NCBI RefSeq assembly: GCF_003992065.1
Contig: NZ_RQUZ01000005.1
Coordinates: 90,728-154,727, forward strand
DNA from: Veillonella seminalis
GTDB taxonomy: Bacteria; Bacillota; Negativicutes; Veillonellales; Veillonellaceae
Direction: 5' to 3'
Length of the DNA: 64,000 nt
Part shown: positions 47,842 to 57,039 of the stretch, in pieces
How the letters are laid out: the number at the start of each line of letters is the position of its first letter
Position numbering within the stretch: position 1 is the first letter of the stretch
Made by a program: the position numbers and the translations under genes
The notes under the pieces: generated by a model
Seen by the model: the letters and a program-made list of their open reading frames with translations, nothing else
Told to the model about the DNA's origin: nothing
Databases searched by the model: none

Positions 47842-48435
47842 GTGGAGCGTGAATCTTTAACAAAATCTTTAATAGCGGCAGCTATTATCATTATCGTAGT
47901 ATTGGCAGGCTATTTTTATTCTCCTAAATCAGATAATACATCCAATATTACAACAACTACTAGTACTACCGGTGATGTAAAATCTAATGATTCCAATAAA
48001 TCTGTTGCTACTAATTCAAGTTCTGGTACGGCATCTCAAGAATCATCAAATAGTAATACGGGAACTGATAGTAACAATTCTTCTTCTGCCACTAGTAATA
48101 GTGCGCCATCCGGGACTTCGACATCAAATAGCAACGCTAAATCGATTAGTTTAATAGATCAGTCGTGGAAAGGGAATAATGTTACTATATCTGCTGTTGT
48201 TATTAAGAAATATGACAGTAATAAGAACGGTAAAACTAATAAATTCATGACGATTGCAGATCCTAATAAACGGTCTGTAACGATGAAAGCTGTTTTATTT
48301 GATACCGGTAAAAATTCAAATCCGGCATCAGCACTTGATTCAGCTTACAAAAACGGAAATCCTATTATAATTAGTGGGAAAATTGATGTTTATAAAGGTG
48401 AATTAGAAATTATAGTTAAAAATGTGGGTAACTGA
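47842..48435 (+). CDS. Membrane-anchored OB-fold protein
   Basis: Unrecognised 197-residue protein starting at GTG after GGGAGG. Residues 9-26 form one membrane segment, then a Ser/Thr/Asn-rich linker runs to about 103. The C-terminal 95 residues have the strand pattern of an OB fold: NVTISAVVIKKY, KFMTIADPNK, VTMKAVLFDTG, PIIISGKIDVYKGELEIIVKNV. Such folds bind nucleic acid or metal in exported proteins. A Lys before the membrane segment and polar linker after suggest the OB fold is outside the cytoplasm. It is AT-rich compared with its neighbours and lies 3 bases before the next gene. Confidence 0.75.
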   Translation: MERESLTKSLIAAAIIIIVVLAGYFYSPKSDNTSNITTTTSTTGDVKSNDSNKSVATNSSSGTASQESSNSNTGTDSNNSSSATSNSAPSGTSTSNSNAKSISLIDQSWKGNNVTISAVVIKKYDSNKNGKTNKFMTIADPNKRSVTMKAVLFDTGKNSNPASALDSAYKNGNPIIISGKIDVYKGELEIIVKNVGN

Positions 48436-48437
48436 AT

Positions 48438-48770
48438 ATGAGCATACTCTTCAATAAGCATACGATAGCATTACTGTTTTTTTTATTTGGTTTTATACAC
48501 ATTGAAGTATTTAACCAAGAAAAAATTCCGGGATTATTATTGATTGTATTAGGTTCGATATTTGCATTTATCTATACATTTAACCGTAAATATATACTAG
48601 AAAAATTTGATAAAGAGTTGTGTGTGTTACTCTTATTCAGTATAGGTTTTTGGCTGTACACAGGGGTAGGAGTAATACCAGCTGCTGTATTTATTATTTG
48701 GCTATTAACCAATGCATATTACGTTTATGATATAGAGTCAAAACGCAAAAAAAAGAGCTCTAAAAAATGA
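48438..48770 (+). CDS. Small multi-pass membrane protein
   Basis: Unrecognised 110-residue protein with four hydrophobic stretches (about 8-23, 31-46, 62-76, 78-93) and a basic Lys/Ser tail (RKKKKSSKK) that should face the cytoplasm. It starts 3 bases after the OB-fold gene, so the two are almost certainly translated together. No family match by eye; function unknown. Confidence 0.75.
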   Translation: MSILFNKHTIALLFFLFGFIHIEVFNQEKIPGLLLIVLGSIFAFIYTFNRKYILEKFDKELCVLLLFSIGFWLYTGVGVIPAAVFIIWLLTNAYYVYDIESKRKKKSSKK

Positions 48771-48789
48771 TAATATAATACAAGCAAGC

Positions 48790-49650
48790 TTGAATAAGGT
48801 TAGTAGATTAAACAGTAATACAAATTTTAGTAGTGTAAAAGAAGAAATGTTGGTAAATATCGAGAATAATTATGAACCAGCATTAACTGAAGTTCAGAAT
48901 AAATATAATCAAAGTAAAGGGAATGATAAGAAAAGATATAAGGATGGTTTGGATGCATTAAACGAAGAAAAAGAAGAAACCGCTGAAGATACTGTTAGGA
49001 TATTATGCCGGCATATAGCACGATTAGAAGCGGACAATTCAAAATTAAGAGCCAATAATTTTGAACTACAAGAAAAAATTAAAAACCTAGAATTAATTAT
49101 AGAAGAGCGTAATCAAGAAATTAAAGATTTACAGTCGCAAATCAGTGATAATAATAGAGCTATTGCTGAAATAAATCAGCTGTTAGCACAACAAAAATCT
49201 AATCTTAGTCAATCGAAAGCTGAAATAGAGCAATTAAATTCTCAGATTGCCAATGCTTCCGGTGATAAAGCATTGATTAGTGAGTTAGAAAATAAATTAT
49301 CTGCAGCTGAAAATAGATACGGTTTACTGGATAAAAAATATCAAGAAACCTTATCTGAACAAAATAAATTAATAGATGAAAATGAAATATTAAAACAAAA
49401 AACACAAGACTTAACGTCTAAAAATGAAGAAGCAATGCGTGAGAAGGCTGCCATGTCAAAACAGTTAGCTGAAAAAGATGAAATTATTCATGGACTTCGG
49501 AAGGAAATGGAAATCATGAAACAATCTTTTGAAGCTGAAGTGCAACGTATAGAAGCTCAAAAGGTTGAAGATTCACAAATCCTTAGAAGTAAAGAAATAT
49601 CAGATGCATTTAGACAGGGGTTACAAGTGCTAAACATGAAGTTTGTATAA
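48790..49650 (+). CDS. Long coiled-coil protein, probably N-terminal part of a frameshifted coiled-coil/PLD gene
   Basis: A 286-residue (TTG start) or 267-residue (ATG at 48847) acidic protein. From about residue 80 to 270 it is a near-continuous coiled coil rich in Glu, Lys, Gln and Asn. No ribosome-binding site precedes the TTG and the ATG has only a weak AGAAG, so the start is uncertain. The frame ends with a short unrelated tail after AFRQG, while the adjacent frame continues with a phospholipase-D-like domain. The simplest reading is that one G was lost in the GGGG run at 49617-49620. Confidence 0.65.
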   Translation: MNKVSRLNSNTNFSSVKEEMLVNIENNYEPALTEVQNKYNQSKGNDKKRYKDGLDALNEEKEETAEDTVRILCRHIARLEADNSKLRANNFELQEKIKNLELIIEERNQEIKDLQSQISDNNRAIAEINQLLAQQKSNLSQSKAEIEQLNSQIANASGDKALISELENKLSAAENRYGLLDKKYQETLSEQNKLIDENEILKQKTQDLTSKNEEAMREKAAMSKQLAEKDEIIHGLRKEMEIMKQSFEAEVQRIEAQKVEDSQILRSKEISDAFRQGLQVLNMKFV

Positions 49651-50113
49651 TAGTACCGTGGGTTTCAAGTGATACTATAGATGAATATGCAAATGAATTT
49701 AAATTATTGGCAGAAAAAAGGGTAAAAGTAAAATTAATTTTTGGAATAGGTTTTAATAGTAAAAATAAAAAGCGTGAAAGGAAAAATAAAAAGCATGAAA
49801 GGAAAAATAAAAAGCATGAAAGGAAAAATAAAAAAGTCTTTCTAAATCACAAAATGGTGTTAATAAGATTACATATTTTTTTAGAAATGCAAATCGAATA
49901 GAATTGTTTAAGTATAAAAAATGTGATACTCATGCAAAATTATTTATAGTGGATAATGAATGGTATCTGCTTGGTAATATGAATTTGCTTTCTTTTAATT
50001 ATAGCGATAGGGAAGTAAAAGAAGATGAAATTGATAATCGGGAGGAATTAGTGGAGAAAATATATAATTCTGAGAAAATTAAGAAATATAAAGAGTTATT
50101 CTTTAAATTCTGA
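49614..50113 (+). pseudogene. Phospholipase-D-like domain split over two frames
   Basis: The first part (about 49614-49840) reads GVTSAKHEVCIIVPWVSSD then KRVKVKLIFGIG, the opening strands of a PLD-like domain, in the frame minus one to the coiled coil. A 21-bp tandem repeat follows. After an A6 run at 49830-49835 the frame shifts again by one base, and the rest reads YFFRNANRIELFKY then THAKLFIVDNEWYLLGNMN, a clear HKD motif (HxKxxxxD with GNxN). Only one HKD motif is present, as in dimeric PLD nucleases. Two one-base losses in homopolymers break the gene, or both are sequencing errors. Confidence 0.65.
49761..49834 (+). repeat. 21-bp tandem repeat (3.5 copies)
   Basis: Units of AAAAATAAAAAGCATGAAAG plus G start at 49761, 49782, 49803 and partly at 49824; the first differs by one base. 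They encode KNKKHER-like repeats inside the PLD-like domain. The 21-base unit keeps the frame, so copy number can vary without shifting it. Confidence 0.95.
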
Positions 50114-50157
50114 TGATTATTAATATGGTGTAAAAAGAAAATACATTTTTAACAGTA

Positions 50158-50207
50158 AAAAAGGATGTAAATAACAAGATGTCTATTGTTACTTTACATC
50201 CTTTTTT
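50158..50207 (+). terminator. Intrinsic terminator at the right border of the island
   Basis: AAAAAGGATGTAAA (50158-50171) pairs with TTTACATCCTTTTT (50193-50206) with an inner AACAA/TTGTT stem, followed by T. Confidence 0.9.
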
Positions 50208-50215
50208 CTATAGAA

Positions 50216-50245
50216 TTGACTACAGGCCATGAAATTAAGTATAAT
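50216..50245 (+). promoter_or_regulatory. Promoter of lysA
   Basis: TTGACT (50216-50221) and perfect TATAAT (50240-50245) are 18 bases apart, about 48 bases before the lysA start. Confidence 0.8.
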
Positions 50246-50293
50246 CTAATTTAGAGTTATCTGATAGGAAGTAATAATTGAGGAGAAAGACTG

Positions 50294-51547
50294 ATGAATG
50301 AAAAAACATTGCCTGTTTCGGCAGCGCGTTTAGAAGAGATTATAGCGGAGTATCCGACGCCGTTTCATATATACGATGCAAAAGGAATTGTGGATAATAT
50401 TCGTCGTTTTATTAAAGCTTTCAGCTGGGCTAAAGATTTTAAAGAATACTTTGCCGTAAAAGCGACACCGAATCCATATATTATGCGTTTATTGCAGAAG
50501 GAAGGGGTAGGTGCGGACTGCTCTTCGTTAGCAGAACTTATTCTGTGTGAAAAAGTAGGTATCACGGGGGACGATATCATTTTTTCATCAAATGATACTC
50601 CGTATGAAGAATACGCCAAAGCTATGGAAATGGGTGCCATTATCAATCTTGATGACATTACTCATGTAGCTTATTTGAAAAAACACGGTGAGTTACCGAG
50701 CCGTTTGGCATTCCGTTATAATCCGGGCCCGTTAAAACATGGCGGCAACACGATTATCGGTTTACCGGAAGAGGCTAAATACGGCATGACCGGCGATCAG
50801 ATTATTGAAGCTATTAATTATTGCAAAACACGCGGCATTAATCGTTTCGGTTTACATACTATGGTTGTATCCAATGAACTTGATATTAACGGCCTTATCG
50901 GTACGGCTGAATTGATGTTTGATTTGGCCTTACGAGTGAAAGAGGAAACAGGTATCGAAGTTGATTTCATCGATTTTGGCGGCGGTATCGGTGTAGCTTA
51001 TCGTCCGGAAGAAACGCCGGTTGATTATGAAGCCTTAAGTACGGGCATTAAAGCAGCCTATGAACGCATGATTATCGACAATGGGCACAGTCCGATTTCC
51101 TTAGCCTTTGAATGTGGTCGTATGGTAACCGGGCCTTACGGTTATTTGGTAGCTACCGCCATTCATCGTAAAGATATTTATAAGCACTATATCGGTCTTG
51201 ATGCTTGTATGGCTAATTTAATGCGTCCTGCTTTATATGGTTCGTATCATCATATTACGGTAGTGGGTAAGGAGAAGGCACCGCTTGATTATGTATATGA
51301 CGTAACCGGTTCGCTTTGTGAAAACAATGATAAATTTGCTATCGACCGTAAATTACCGAAAATTGATATCGGTGATCGTATTGTCATTCATGATGCCGGG
51401 GCACACGGTCATTCCATGGGCTTTAATTACAACGGCAAATTGCGTTCTGCTGAACTGCTGCTTAATGAAGATGGCAGTGTAATCCAAATCCGCCGTGCCG
51501 AAACATTGGATGACTTATTTGCAACATTGGATTTCAGCGATTTATAG
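50294..51547 (+). CDS. lysA: Diaminopimelate decarboxylase
   Basis: PLP enzyme that makes lysine from meso-diaminopimelate. The 417-residue protein has the PLP lysine in YFAVKATPNP (Lys56), the DFGGGIGVAY phosphate-binding loop, the ECGRMVTGPYGY segment and the DVTGSLCENND active-site cysteine. GGAGAAAG precedes the ATG. It is a single gene with its own promoter. A related PLP decarboxylase cannot be fully excluded, but all lysA landmarks are present. Confidence 0.9.
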   Translation: MNEKTLPVSAARLEEIIAEYPTPFHIYDAKGIVDNIRRFIKAFSWAKDFKEYFAVKATPNPYIMRLLQKEGVGADCSSLAELILCEKVGITGDDIIFSSNDTPYEEYAKAMEMGAIINLDDITHVAYLKKHGELPSRLAFRYNPGPLKHGGNTIIGLPEEAKYGMTGDQIIEAINYCKTRGINRFGLHTMVVSNELDINGLIGTAELMFDLALRVKEETGIEVDFIDFGGGIGVAYRPEETPVDYEALSTGIKAAYERMIIDNGHSPISLAFECGRMVTGPYGYLVATAIHRKDIYKHYIGLDACMANLMRPALYGSYHHITVVGKEKAPLDYVYDVTGSLCENNDKFAIDRKLPKIDIGDRIVIHDAGAHGHSMGFNYNGKLRSAELLLNEDGSVIQIRRAETLDDLFATLDFSDL

Positions 51548-51810
51548 TAAAATTTCTATCTTTTTACTATAATTTGTGATATAATTAATTAATATTGAAA
51601 GAGTATGCGGCAGATTTTTCAAAGGCAAAAAAATCTAATAAGAGTCATATTTTTTTCATAATATTCATTTTTTTCAATAAATATAAACGAATTCATAGTA
51701 TTTTAGTAGAAATTAACTTGCACAGTAAACAGTTAGACTGTATAATGTTTATTAGGAATAGATGTTGTAAGAATTGCTGTTTACCGAAGTGGTAGAATAA
51801 TTTTGCTGAT
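51548..51810. other. AT-rich intergenic stretch between lysA and suf
   Basis: About 260 bases of unusually AT-rich sequence. A 66-codon frame starting with TTG at 51595 has no ribosome-binding site and low-complexity content, so I do not call it a gene. No RNA gene is recognised. Confidence 0.5.
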
Positions 51811-51848
51811 AAAGCGGTGTTTCACTTTGGTGGGATACCGCTTTTTTT
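51811..51848 (+). terminator. Intrinsic terminator upstream of sufC
   Basis: AAAGCGGT (51811-51818) pairs with ACCGCTTT (51837-51844), followed by a T7 run. It ends 68 bases before sufC, so it is either the lysA terminator or a leader attenuator of the suf operon. Confidence 0.8.
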
Positions 51849-51916
51849 ATAACATTTAGCATTTAAGCTATTTATGACTTAACAACATAATTAATTATAA
51901 AAGGAGTGACTGTACA

Positions 51917-52660
51917 GTGTCAGAATTACTTCGCGTAGAAAATCTACACGTGTCCGTAGAGGGCAAAGAAATCCTTAAGGGGATTGACTTAACAATTAAT
52001 AAAGGTGAAATTCATGTAGTAATGGGGACCAACGGTGCCGGTAAATCCACGTTGGCCAATGCTATCATGGGTAACCCTGTATATAAAGTAACCGAAGGGA
52101 CTATTACTTTTGACGGTGAAGATATTACCGACGAAGCCGTAAACGATCGTGCTAAAGCCGGTATTTTTATGTCCTTCCAGAACCCGATCGCCATTCCGGG
52201 GATTACGGTAGAAAACTTCATTCGTACCGCAAAAGCAACTGTAACCGGTGAAAACGTACGTGCCTTGGCTTTCAAAAAAGAATTGAAAACTAAAATGGAT
52301 GAATTGTCCTTTGACGCTTCCTATGCACAGCGTTATGTAAACGAAGGTTTCAGTGGCGGCGAACGCAAAAAGAACGAAATTTTGCAAATGTCCGTATTAA
52401 ACCCTAAATTGGCTATGCTCGACGAAACAGACTCCGGCCTTGACGTTGATGCCGTTCGTATCGTATCTGACGGCGTAGATCGTTTCCATACGAAAGACAA
52501 TGCTGTACTTATCATTACGCACCATAACTCCATCTTACAGAAATTAAAACCTGATTTCGTACACGTATTAATCGATGGCCGTATTGTTAAAACAGGCGAC
52601 GCATCCTTAGTGGCTGAAATCGAAAGCAAAGGCTATGATGCTTACAAAGCGTTAGTTTAG
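51917..52660 (+). CDS. sufC: Fe-S cluster assembly ATPase SufC
   Basis: ABC-type ATPase of the SufBCD scaffold. The 247-residue protein has Walker A GTNGAGKST (37-45), the SufC-specific FSGGERKKNEILQM signature and Walker B LAMLDETDSGLDVDA. The start is GTG about 10 bases after AGGAG. It leads the operon sufC-sufB-sufD-sufS-sufU. Confidence 0.97.
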   Translation: MSELLRVENLHVSVEGKEILKGIDLTINKGEIHVVMGTNGAGKSTLANAIMGNPVYKVTEGTITFDGEDITDEAVNDRAKAGIFMSFQNPIAIPGITVENFIRTAKATVTGENVRALAFKKELKTKMDELSFDASYAQRYVNEGFSGGERKKNEILQMSVLNPKLAMLDETDSGLDVDAVRIVSDGVDRFHTKDNAVLIITHHNSILQKLKPDFVHVLIDGRIVKTGDASLVAEIESKGYDAYKALV

Positions 52661-52669
52661 GAGGCACTC

Positions 52670-54079
52670 ATGGAAACTGGAAAGAAAACGTATGTGGAGG
52701 ATATGGACCGTGGCGTCTACGATATAAAGAATGAGTTTGAATACTCCTTTAAATCGGATGCGGGCTTAACGGAAGATATTATCCGCGAAATTTGGGAAAA
52801 TAAAAATGAACCGGAATGGATGCTTGATTTCCGTTTGAAATCTTTGCGCATCTATAATGAATTGGATGTACCAAACTGGATTCCTGACATCAGCGGCCTT
52901 GATATGGGCAATATCGTTACCTATGTTAAACCGAAAGTTGACATGAAAGGTGACTGGAACGAAGTTCCTGAAGATATTAAGAGCACATTCGACCGCTTGG
53001 GTATTCCGGAAGCGGAAAAAACATCCTTGGCCGGTGTAGGCGCTCAGTATGACTCTGAAGTTGTATACCACAGTATTCAGGAAGACCTTGTAAAACAAGG
53101 CGTTGTATATACTGATATTGAAACAGCTCTTCACGAATACGAAGACATTGTTAAAAAATATTTCATGACCTTGGTTCCGCCAACCGATCATAAATTTGCC
53201 GCTTTGCACGGTGCTGTTTGGTCCGGTGGTTCCTTCGTATACGTTCCAAAGGGAGTTCAAGTGGATATTCCGCTTCAATCCTACTTCCGTTTGAACGCTC
53301 CGGGGGCCGGTCAGTTCGAACATACTTTGATTATCATTGAAGAAGGTGCTAAAGCTCACTTCATCGAAGGTTGTTCTGCACCTAAATACAATGTGGCCAA
53401 CTTGCATGCCGGTTGTGTTGAATTGTTCGTTAAAGACAATGCAACCCTTCGTTACTCCACGATTGAAAACTGGTCCAAAAACATGTACAACCTTAATACT
53501 AAACGTTGTACAGTCGGTAAGAACGGTACCATTGAATGGGTCAGCGGTTCCTTCGGTTCTAAAGTATCCTGCTTATATCCAATGAGTATTTTGGCCGGTG
53601 AAGGCGCTCATTGTGAATTTACCGGTGTAACATTTGCCGGTGAAGGTCAGTACTTGGATACCGGTGCTAAAGTAGTTCACGTAGCACCTCATACTACCTC
53701 TAATATTAATTCCAAATCCATTTCTAAGAGCGGCGGTGCCGCTATTTACCGTGGTGTATTGAACATCGGTAAAAATGCGGAACATGCGAAAGCAACCGTT
53801 TCTTGTGAATCTTTGATGTTGGATGAAATTTCTCAATCCGATACAATTCCATCCATTTCTATTGAAAATGATAATGTGGACTTGGGTCATGAAGCTAAAA
53901 TCGGTCGTATCTCCGATGAAGCTATTTTCTACTTGATGACACGCGGTATCAGCGAGGAAGAAGCGCGTGCCATGTTGGTTCGCGGTTTCGTAGAACCGAT
54001 TTCCAAAGAATTGCCGTTGGAATATGCCGTAGAAATGAACAATTTGATTTCCTTAGAGCTTGAAGGCTCTATCGGTTAG
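52670..54079 (+). CDS. sufB: Fe-S cluster scaffold protein SufB
   Basis: Core scaffold on which the nascent Fe-S cluster is built. The 469-residue protein has the beta-helix region with GVQVDIPLQSYFR, the EGCSAPKY segment and the C-terminal IGRISDEAIFYLMTRGISEEEA signature. It begins 9 bases after sufC. Confidence 0.97.
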   Translation: METGKKTYVEDMDRGVYDIKNEFEYSFKSDAGLTEDIIREIWENKNEPEWMLDFRLKSLRIYNELDVPNWIPDISGLDMGNIVTYVKPKVDMKGDWNEVPEDIKSTFDRLGIPEAEKTSLAGVGAQYDSEVVYHSIQEDLVKQGVVYTDIETALHEYEDIVKKYFMTLVPPTDHKFAALHGAVWSGGSFVYVPKGVQVDIPLQSYFRLNAPGAGQFEHTLIIIEEGAKAHFIEGCSAPKYNVANLHAGCVELFVKDNATLRYSTIENWSKNMYNLNTKRCTVGKNGTIEWVSGSFGSKVSCLYPMSILAGEGAHCEFTGVTFAGEGQYLDTGAKVVHVAPHTTSNINSKSISKSGGAAIYRGVLNIGKNAEHAKATVSCESLMLDEISQSDTIPSISIENDNVDLGHEAKIGRISDEAIFYLMTRGISEEEARAMLVRGFVEPISKELPLEYAVEMNNLISLELEGSIG

Positions 54080-54088
54080 GAGGTACAG

Positions 54089-55138
54089 ATGAGTAACGTA
54101 TTATTTAATGAACTCCCAAGACCTACTTTCCGGTGGTTACAAGTAAATCATACTGAAGGTACGGTTGCCGGTGGTGATACAGCCGCAGCAGTTACGGTTA
54201 GCGCCAATGAAGGTGTTGTTACCGAACTTTTCGCTAAGGCTTTATTAAAAGCTGATTTTGAAGGAGCAGAAGCGACTTCTTTAGCAGCAGTAACCAATGA
54301 ATATACCAAAGGTTTGGCTATTACTGTGCCTGCCGGCGGTAACGAAAAAGTAATTATTACCGTTGATGCCGAAGGTAAAAGCGTAGGTGACAGAACCCGC
54401 GTGGCTATTGATGTAGCTAAAGACGCATTTTTGGAAGTCTTATATGTAGTTAAGGGCGATGCCCAAACAGGCGGTTTGAACCTTTTAACAGAAGTTAAAG
54501 CAGCTGAAAACGCGAACGTTATTTTCAAAAAAGTACAGCTTCTCAGTGAAGGGGTACAGCAGATTGAACATCGTTACAGTCAATTGGCAGCTAACAGCAA
54601 AGTAGAATATTTAAACGTGGAATTGGGCAGTGGCGAAAGCTTCTTGCATTACACTCAGGACCTCGTTGGCGAAGAAGCTCATATCGTTCATGATTTAGCG
54701 TACTTAGGAGATAATAATCAGAAATTTGATATTTCCATGCTTATGTCCCATGTAGCACCTAAATCTGTCAGCGATATCCATGTGCTTGGTGCTTTAGGTG
54801 ATAATGCGAAGAAATCGTTCCGCGGTACTTTGGACTTCATTCGCGGCAGTATTGCCTCTGAAGGTGCTGAAGAAGATACTTGTGTATTGCTTGATCCGAC
54901 TGTTAAATCCGTATCCTTACCGTTATTGCTCTGTAAAGAAGATAATGTAGTAGGTAACCATGCGGCCAGTGCCGGTCAGCTCGATAAGACTAAATTGTTC
55001 TACTTGATGAGTCGCGGTTTCAGCGAAGACGAAGCTAAACATATTATCGTAGAATCTATGTTGCGACCTGTTATTGATCGACTTAATGATGAAGAATTAG
55101 AAGAGATTGTATTGCAAGCCGTACGTGCAAAAATTTAA
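54089..55138 (+). CDS. sufD: Fe-S cluster assembly protein SufD
   Basis: SufB paralogue that completes the scaffold. The 349-residue protein is shorter than SufB but shares the C-terminal KLFYLMSRGFSEDEAKHIIVE signature and the beta-helix. GGAGG precedes the ATG. The N-terminal 60 residues are Ala/Thr/Val-rich and poorly conserved in the family. Confidence 0.92.
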   Translation: MSNVLFNELPRPTFRWLQVNHTEGTVAGGDTAAAVTVSANEGVVTELFAKALLKADFEGAEATSLAAVTNEYTKGLAITVPAGGNEKVIITVDAEGKSVGDRTRVAIDVAKDAFLEVLYVVKGDAQTGGLNLLTEVKAAENANVIFKKVQLLSEGVQQIEHRYSQLAANSKVEYLNVELGSGESFLHYTQDLVGEEAHIVHDLAYLGDNNQKFDISMLMSHVAPKSVSDIHVLGALGDNAKKSFRGTLDFIRGSIASEGAEEDTCVLLDPTVKSVSLPLLLCKEDNVVGNHAASAGQLDKTKLFYLMSRGFSEDEAKHIIVESMLRPVIDRLNDEELEEIVLQAVRAKI

Positions 55139-55160
55139 TTGAAGAATAAGAGGGTGTATT

Positions 55161-56390
55161 ATGAAGTCGATTGCAGAAGCTTATAAAGATTTTCCTATAT
55201 TGCAAAGAGAACATAAGGGTCATAGTTTGGTGTATTTAGACAGCGGTGCTACAACTCAGGTTCCGGAAAATGTAATTAATGCTTTGGAAAATCATTTAAA
55301 GAATCATAACGGGAATCCGCATCGTGGCGCTCATATCTTGGCGGTAGAAGCGTCTGAAGCATATGAAACGGCACGTGACACAGTGCAGCGTTTCATTAAT
55401 GCCAAATCCCGTGAAGAAATCGTATTGACGCGTAATACTACGGAAAGTCTCAATTTAATAGCCTTCAGCTATGGTATGCATAATCTAAAAAAAGGCGATA
55501 AAATCGTTATTACCATTGCCGAACATCATGCAAATTTGGTAACTTGGCAACGAGTAGCGCAAACTACCGGCGCTACCTTGGAATATATGTATCTCGATGA
55601 AACCGGTCATCTTAAAGACGGCGAAATGGATAAAATCGACAGCCATACCAAGATTGTAGCGTTTGCTCATGTAAGTAATGTGCTTGGCATGGAGTTTCCG
55701 GTAGCTGAATTGATTAAACGTGCCCATGATGTAGGGGCTGTAGTTGTTCTTGACGGCGCTCAATCAGCTCCGCACAAGAAAATTGATGTTCAGGCTCTGG
55801 ATTGCGATTTCTTCGTGTTTTCCGGTCATAAAATGTGTGCGTCCCAGGGCATCGGTGTTATGTACGGGAAACGCCATTTATTGGAAGAAATGCCGCCATT
55901 CTTATTGGGTGGTGACATGATTGAATATGTACAGGAACAATCCACTACGTATAACGAAGTACCGTATAAATTTGAAGCCGGTACTCCGAATGCGCATGGT
56001 GCTGTAACTTTGAAGGCAGCCATTGAATACTTGGAACAATTCGGTATGGACGAAATCAATGCGTATGAAAAAGAATTGGTAGCTTATGCATTGCCTAAGT
56101 TATTGGCCATTCCGCATGTCCATGTATTGGGTTCCGAGGATCCTAAAGAAAAACATGGTGTAATTGCGTTTACTATTGATGATGTACATCCGCATGATGT
56201 GGCCACGATTTTAGATAGCTACGGCGTTTGCATTCGTTCCGGCCATCATTGTGCCCAGCCGCTTGGAGCTTACTACAAAGTACCGGCATCCAACCGCATG
56301 AGTATGTATATCTACACGCGTAAAGAGGATATCGATATTTTCTTGGACGCCGTGAAAAAAGTAAGACCTACCATGGGTTTTGAAGATTAA
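55161..56390 (+). CDS. sufS: Cysteine desulfurase SufS
   Basis: PLP enzyme that takes sulfur from cysteine for Fe-S synthesis. The 409-residue protein has the PLP lysine in FSGHKMCASQGIGV, the catalytic cysteine in RSGHHCAQPL near 362, and TRNTTESLNLIA at about 95. Group II desulfurase of the SufS type. It donates to SufU, encoded next. Confidence 0.96.
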   Translation: MKSIAEAYKDFPILQREHKGHSLVYLDSGATTQVPENVINALENHLKNHNGNPHRGAHILAVEASEAYETARDTVQRFINAKSREEIVLTRNTTESLNLIAFSYGMHNLKKGDKIVITIAEHHANLVTWQRVAQTTGATLEYMYLDETGHLKDGEMDKIDSHTKIVAFAHVSNVLGMEFPVAELIKRAHDVGAVVVLDGAQSAPHKKIDVQALDCDFFVFSGHKMCASQGIGVMYGKRHLLEEMPPFLLGGDMIEYVQEQSTTYNEVPYKFEAGTPNAHGAVTLKAAIEYLEQFGMDEINAYEKELVAYALPKLLAIPHVHVLGSEDPKEKHGVIAFTIDDVHPHDVATILDSYGVCIRSGHHCAQPLGAYYKVPASNRMSMYIYTRKEDIDIFLDAVKKVRPTMGFED

Positions 56391-56427
56391 GACATAGATT
56401 ACAGTAGACTAGAAGGAGTTCCTTAGT

Positions 56428-56862
56428 ATGGAAATGGATCAGTTATATACTGAGTTAATTTTAGAGCATAATCAGGATAAACGTAATAAGCGCTTGTTGG
56501 ATACGTTTACCGTATCTGAGCATGGTCATAATCCAAGCTGCGGCGATGATTTAACGTTACAAGTTAATGTAGAAGACGGTATTGTGAAAGACGCTGCTTA
56601 TACCGGTTCTGGTTGTGCCATCAGCCAAGCATCGGCTTCAATGATGATTGATATCATTAAAGGTAAAAGCGTTGACGAAGCATTCCGCTTAGTCGATATT
56701 TTCCTTGGTATGATCAAAAAAGAAGTAACCGATGAAGCTGAATTGGAAGAACTTGAAGATGCCATTGCACTTCAAAATATTTCCAATATGCCGGCTCGTG
56801 TTAAATGTGCCGTATTGGCATGGCATACGCTTAAAGAAGCATTAAAAAAAGAAGCTAAATAA
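56428..56862 (+). CDS. sufU: SufU sulfur-transfer protein
   Basis: Zinc-dependent sulfurtransferase that activates SufS in Gram-positive-type Suf systems. The 144-residue protein has the three cysteines in NPSCGDD, GSGCAISQAS and VKCAVLAW expected for zinc and sulfur relay. AAGGAG precedes the ATG. Terminator follows. Confidence 0.95.
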   Translation: MEMDQLYTELILEHNQDKRNKRLLDTFTVSEHGHNPSCGDDLTLQVNVEDGIVKDAAYTGSGCAISQASASMMIDIIKGKSVDEAFRLVDIFLGMIKKEVTDEAELEELEDAIALQNISNMPARVKCAVLAWHTLKEALKKEAK

Positions 56863-56943
56863 TCATTTATAAGAGTACAGGGGATTAAGATCTGCTATTT
56901 TCAGGTTCTCCGGTATGATATGTTATAATTGATTATATACAAT

Positions 56944-56995
56944 AAAAGGAGTTAACCTATAACAACTTTGTTGCTATGTGTTAACTCCTTTTTAA
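56944..56995. terminator. Bidirectional terminator between sufU and the BFD-like gene
   Basis: AAAAGGAGTTAAC (56944-56956) pairs with GTTAACTCCTTTT (56980-56992), with an inner CAAC/GTTG stem. T runs flank both sides, so it serves the converging genes. Confidence 0.88.
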
Positions 56996-57039
56996 CAGGA
57001 AAATGCTAAACGATTCCTGTCAGATTATGTAGTTGATTG

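Noticed and set aside
49761..49834. CRISPR array
   Set aside because: Units are directly adjacent without spacers and encode protein; this is a tandem repeat.
49617..49835. Programmed -1 frameshifting to join coiled-coil and PLD parts
   Set aside because: The G run is not a standard slippery heptamer in the zero frame (CAG GGG), and two separate shifts would be needed; indels are more likely.
51595..51795. 66-codon frame in the lysA-sufC gap
   Set aside because: TTG start without ribosome-binding site, extreme AT content, low-complexity composition; no family resemblance.
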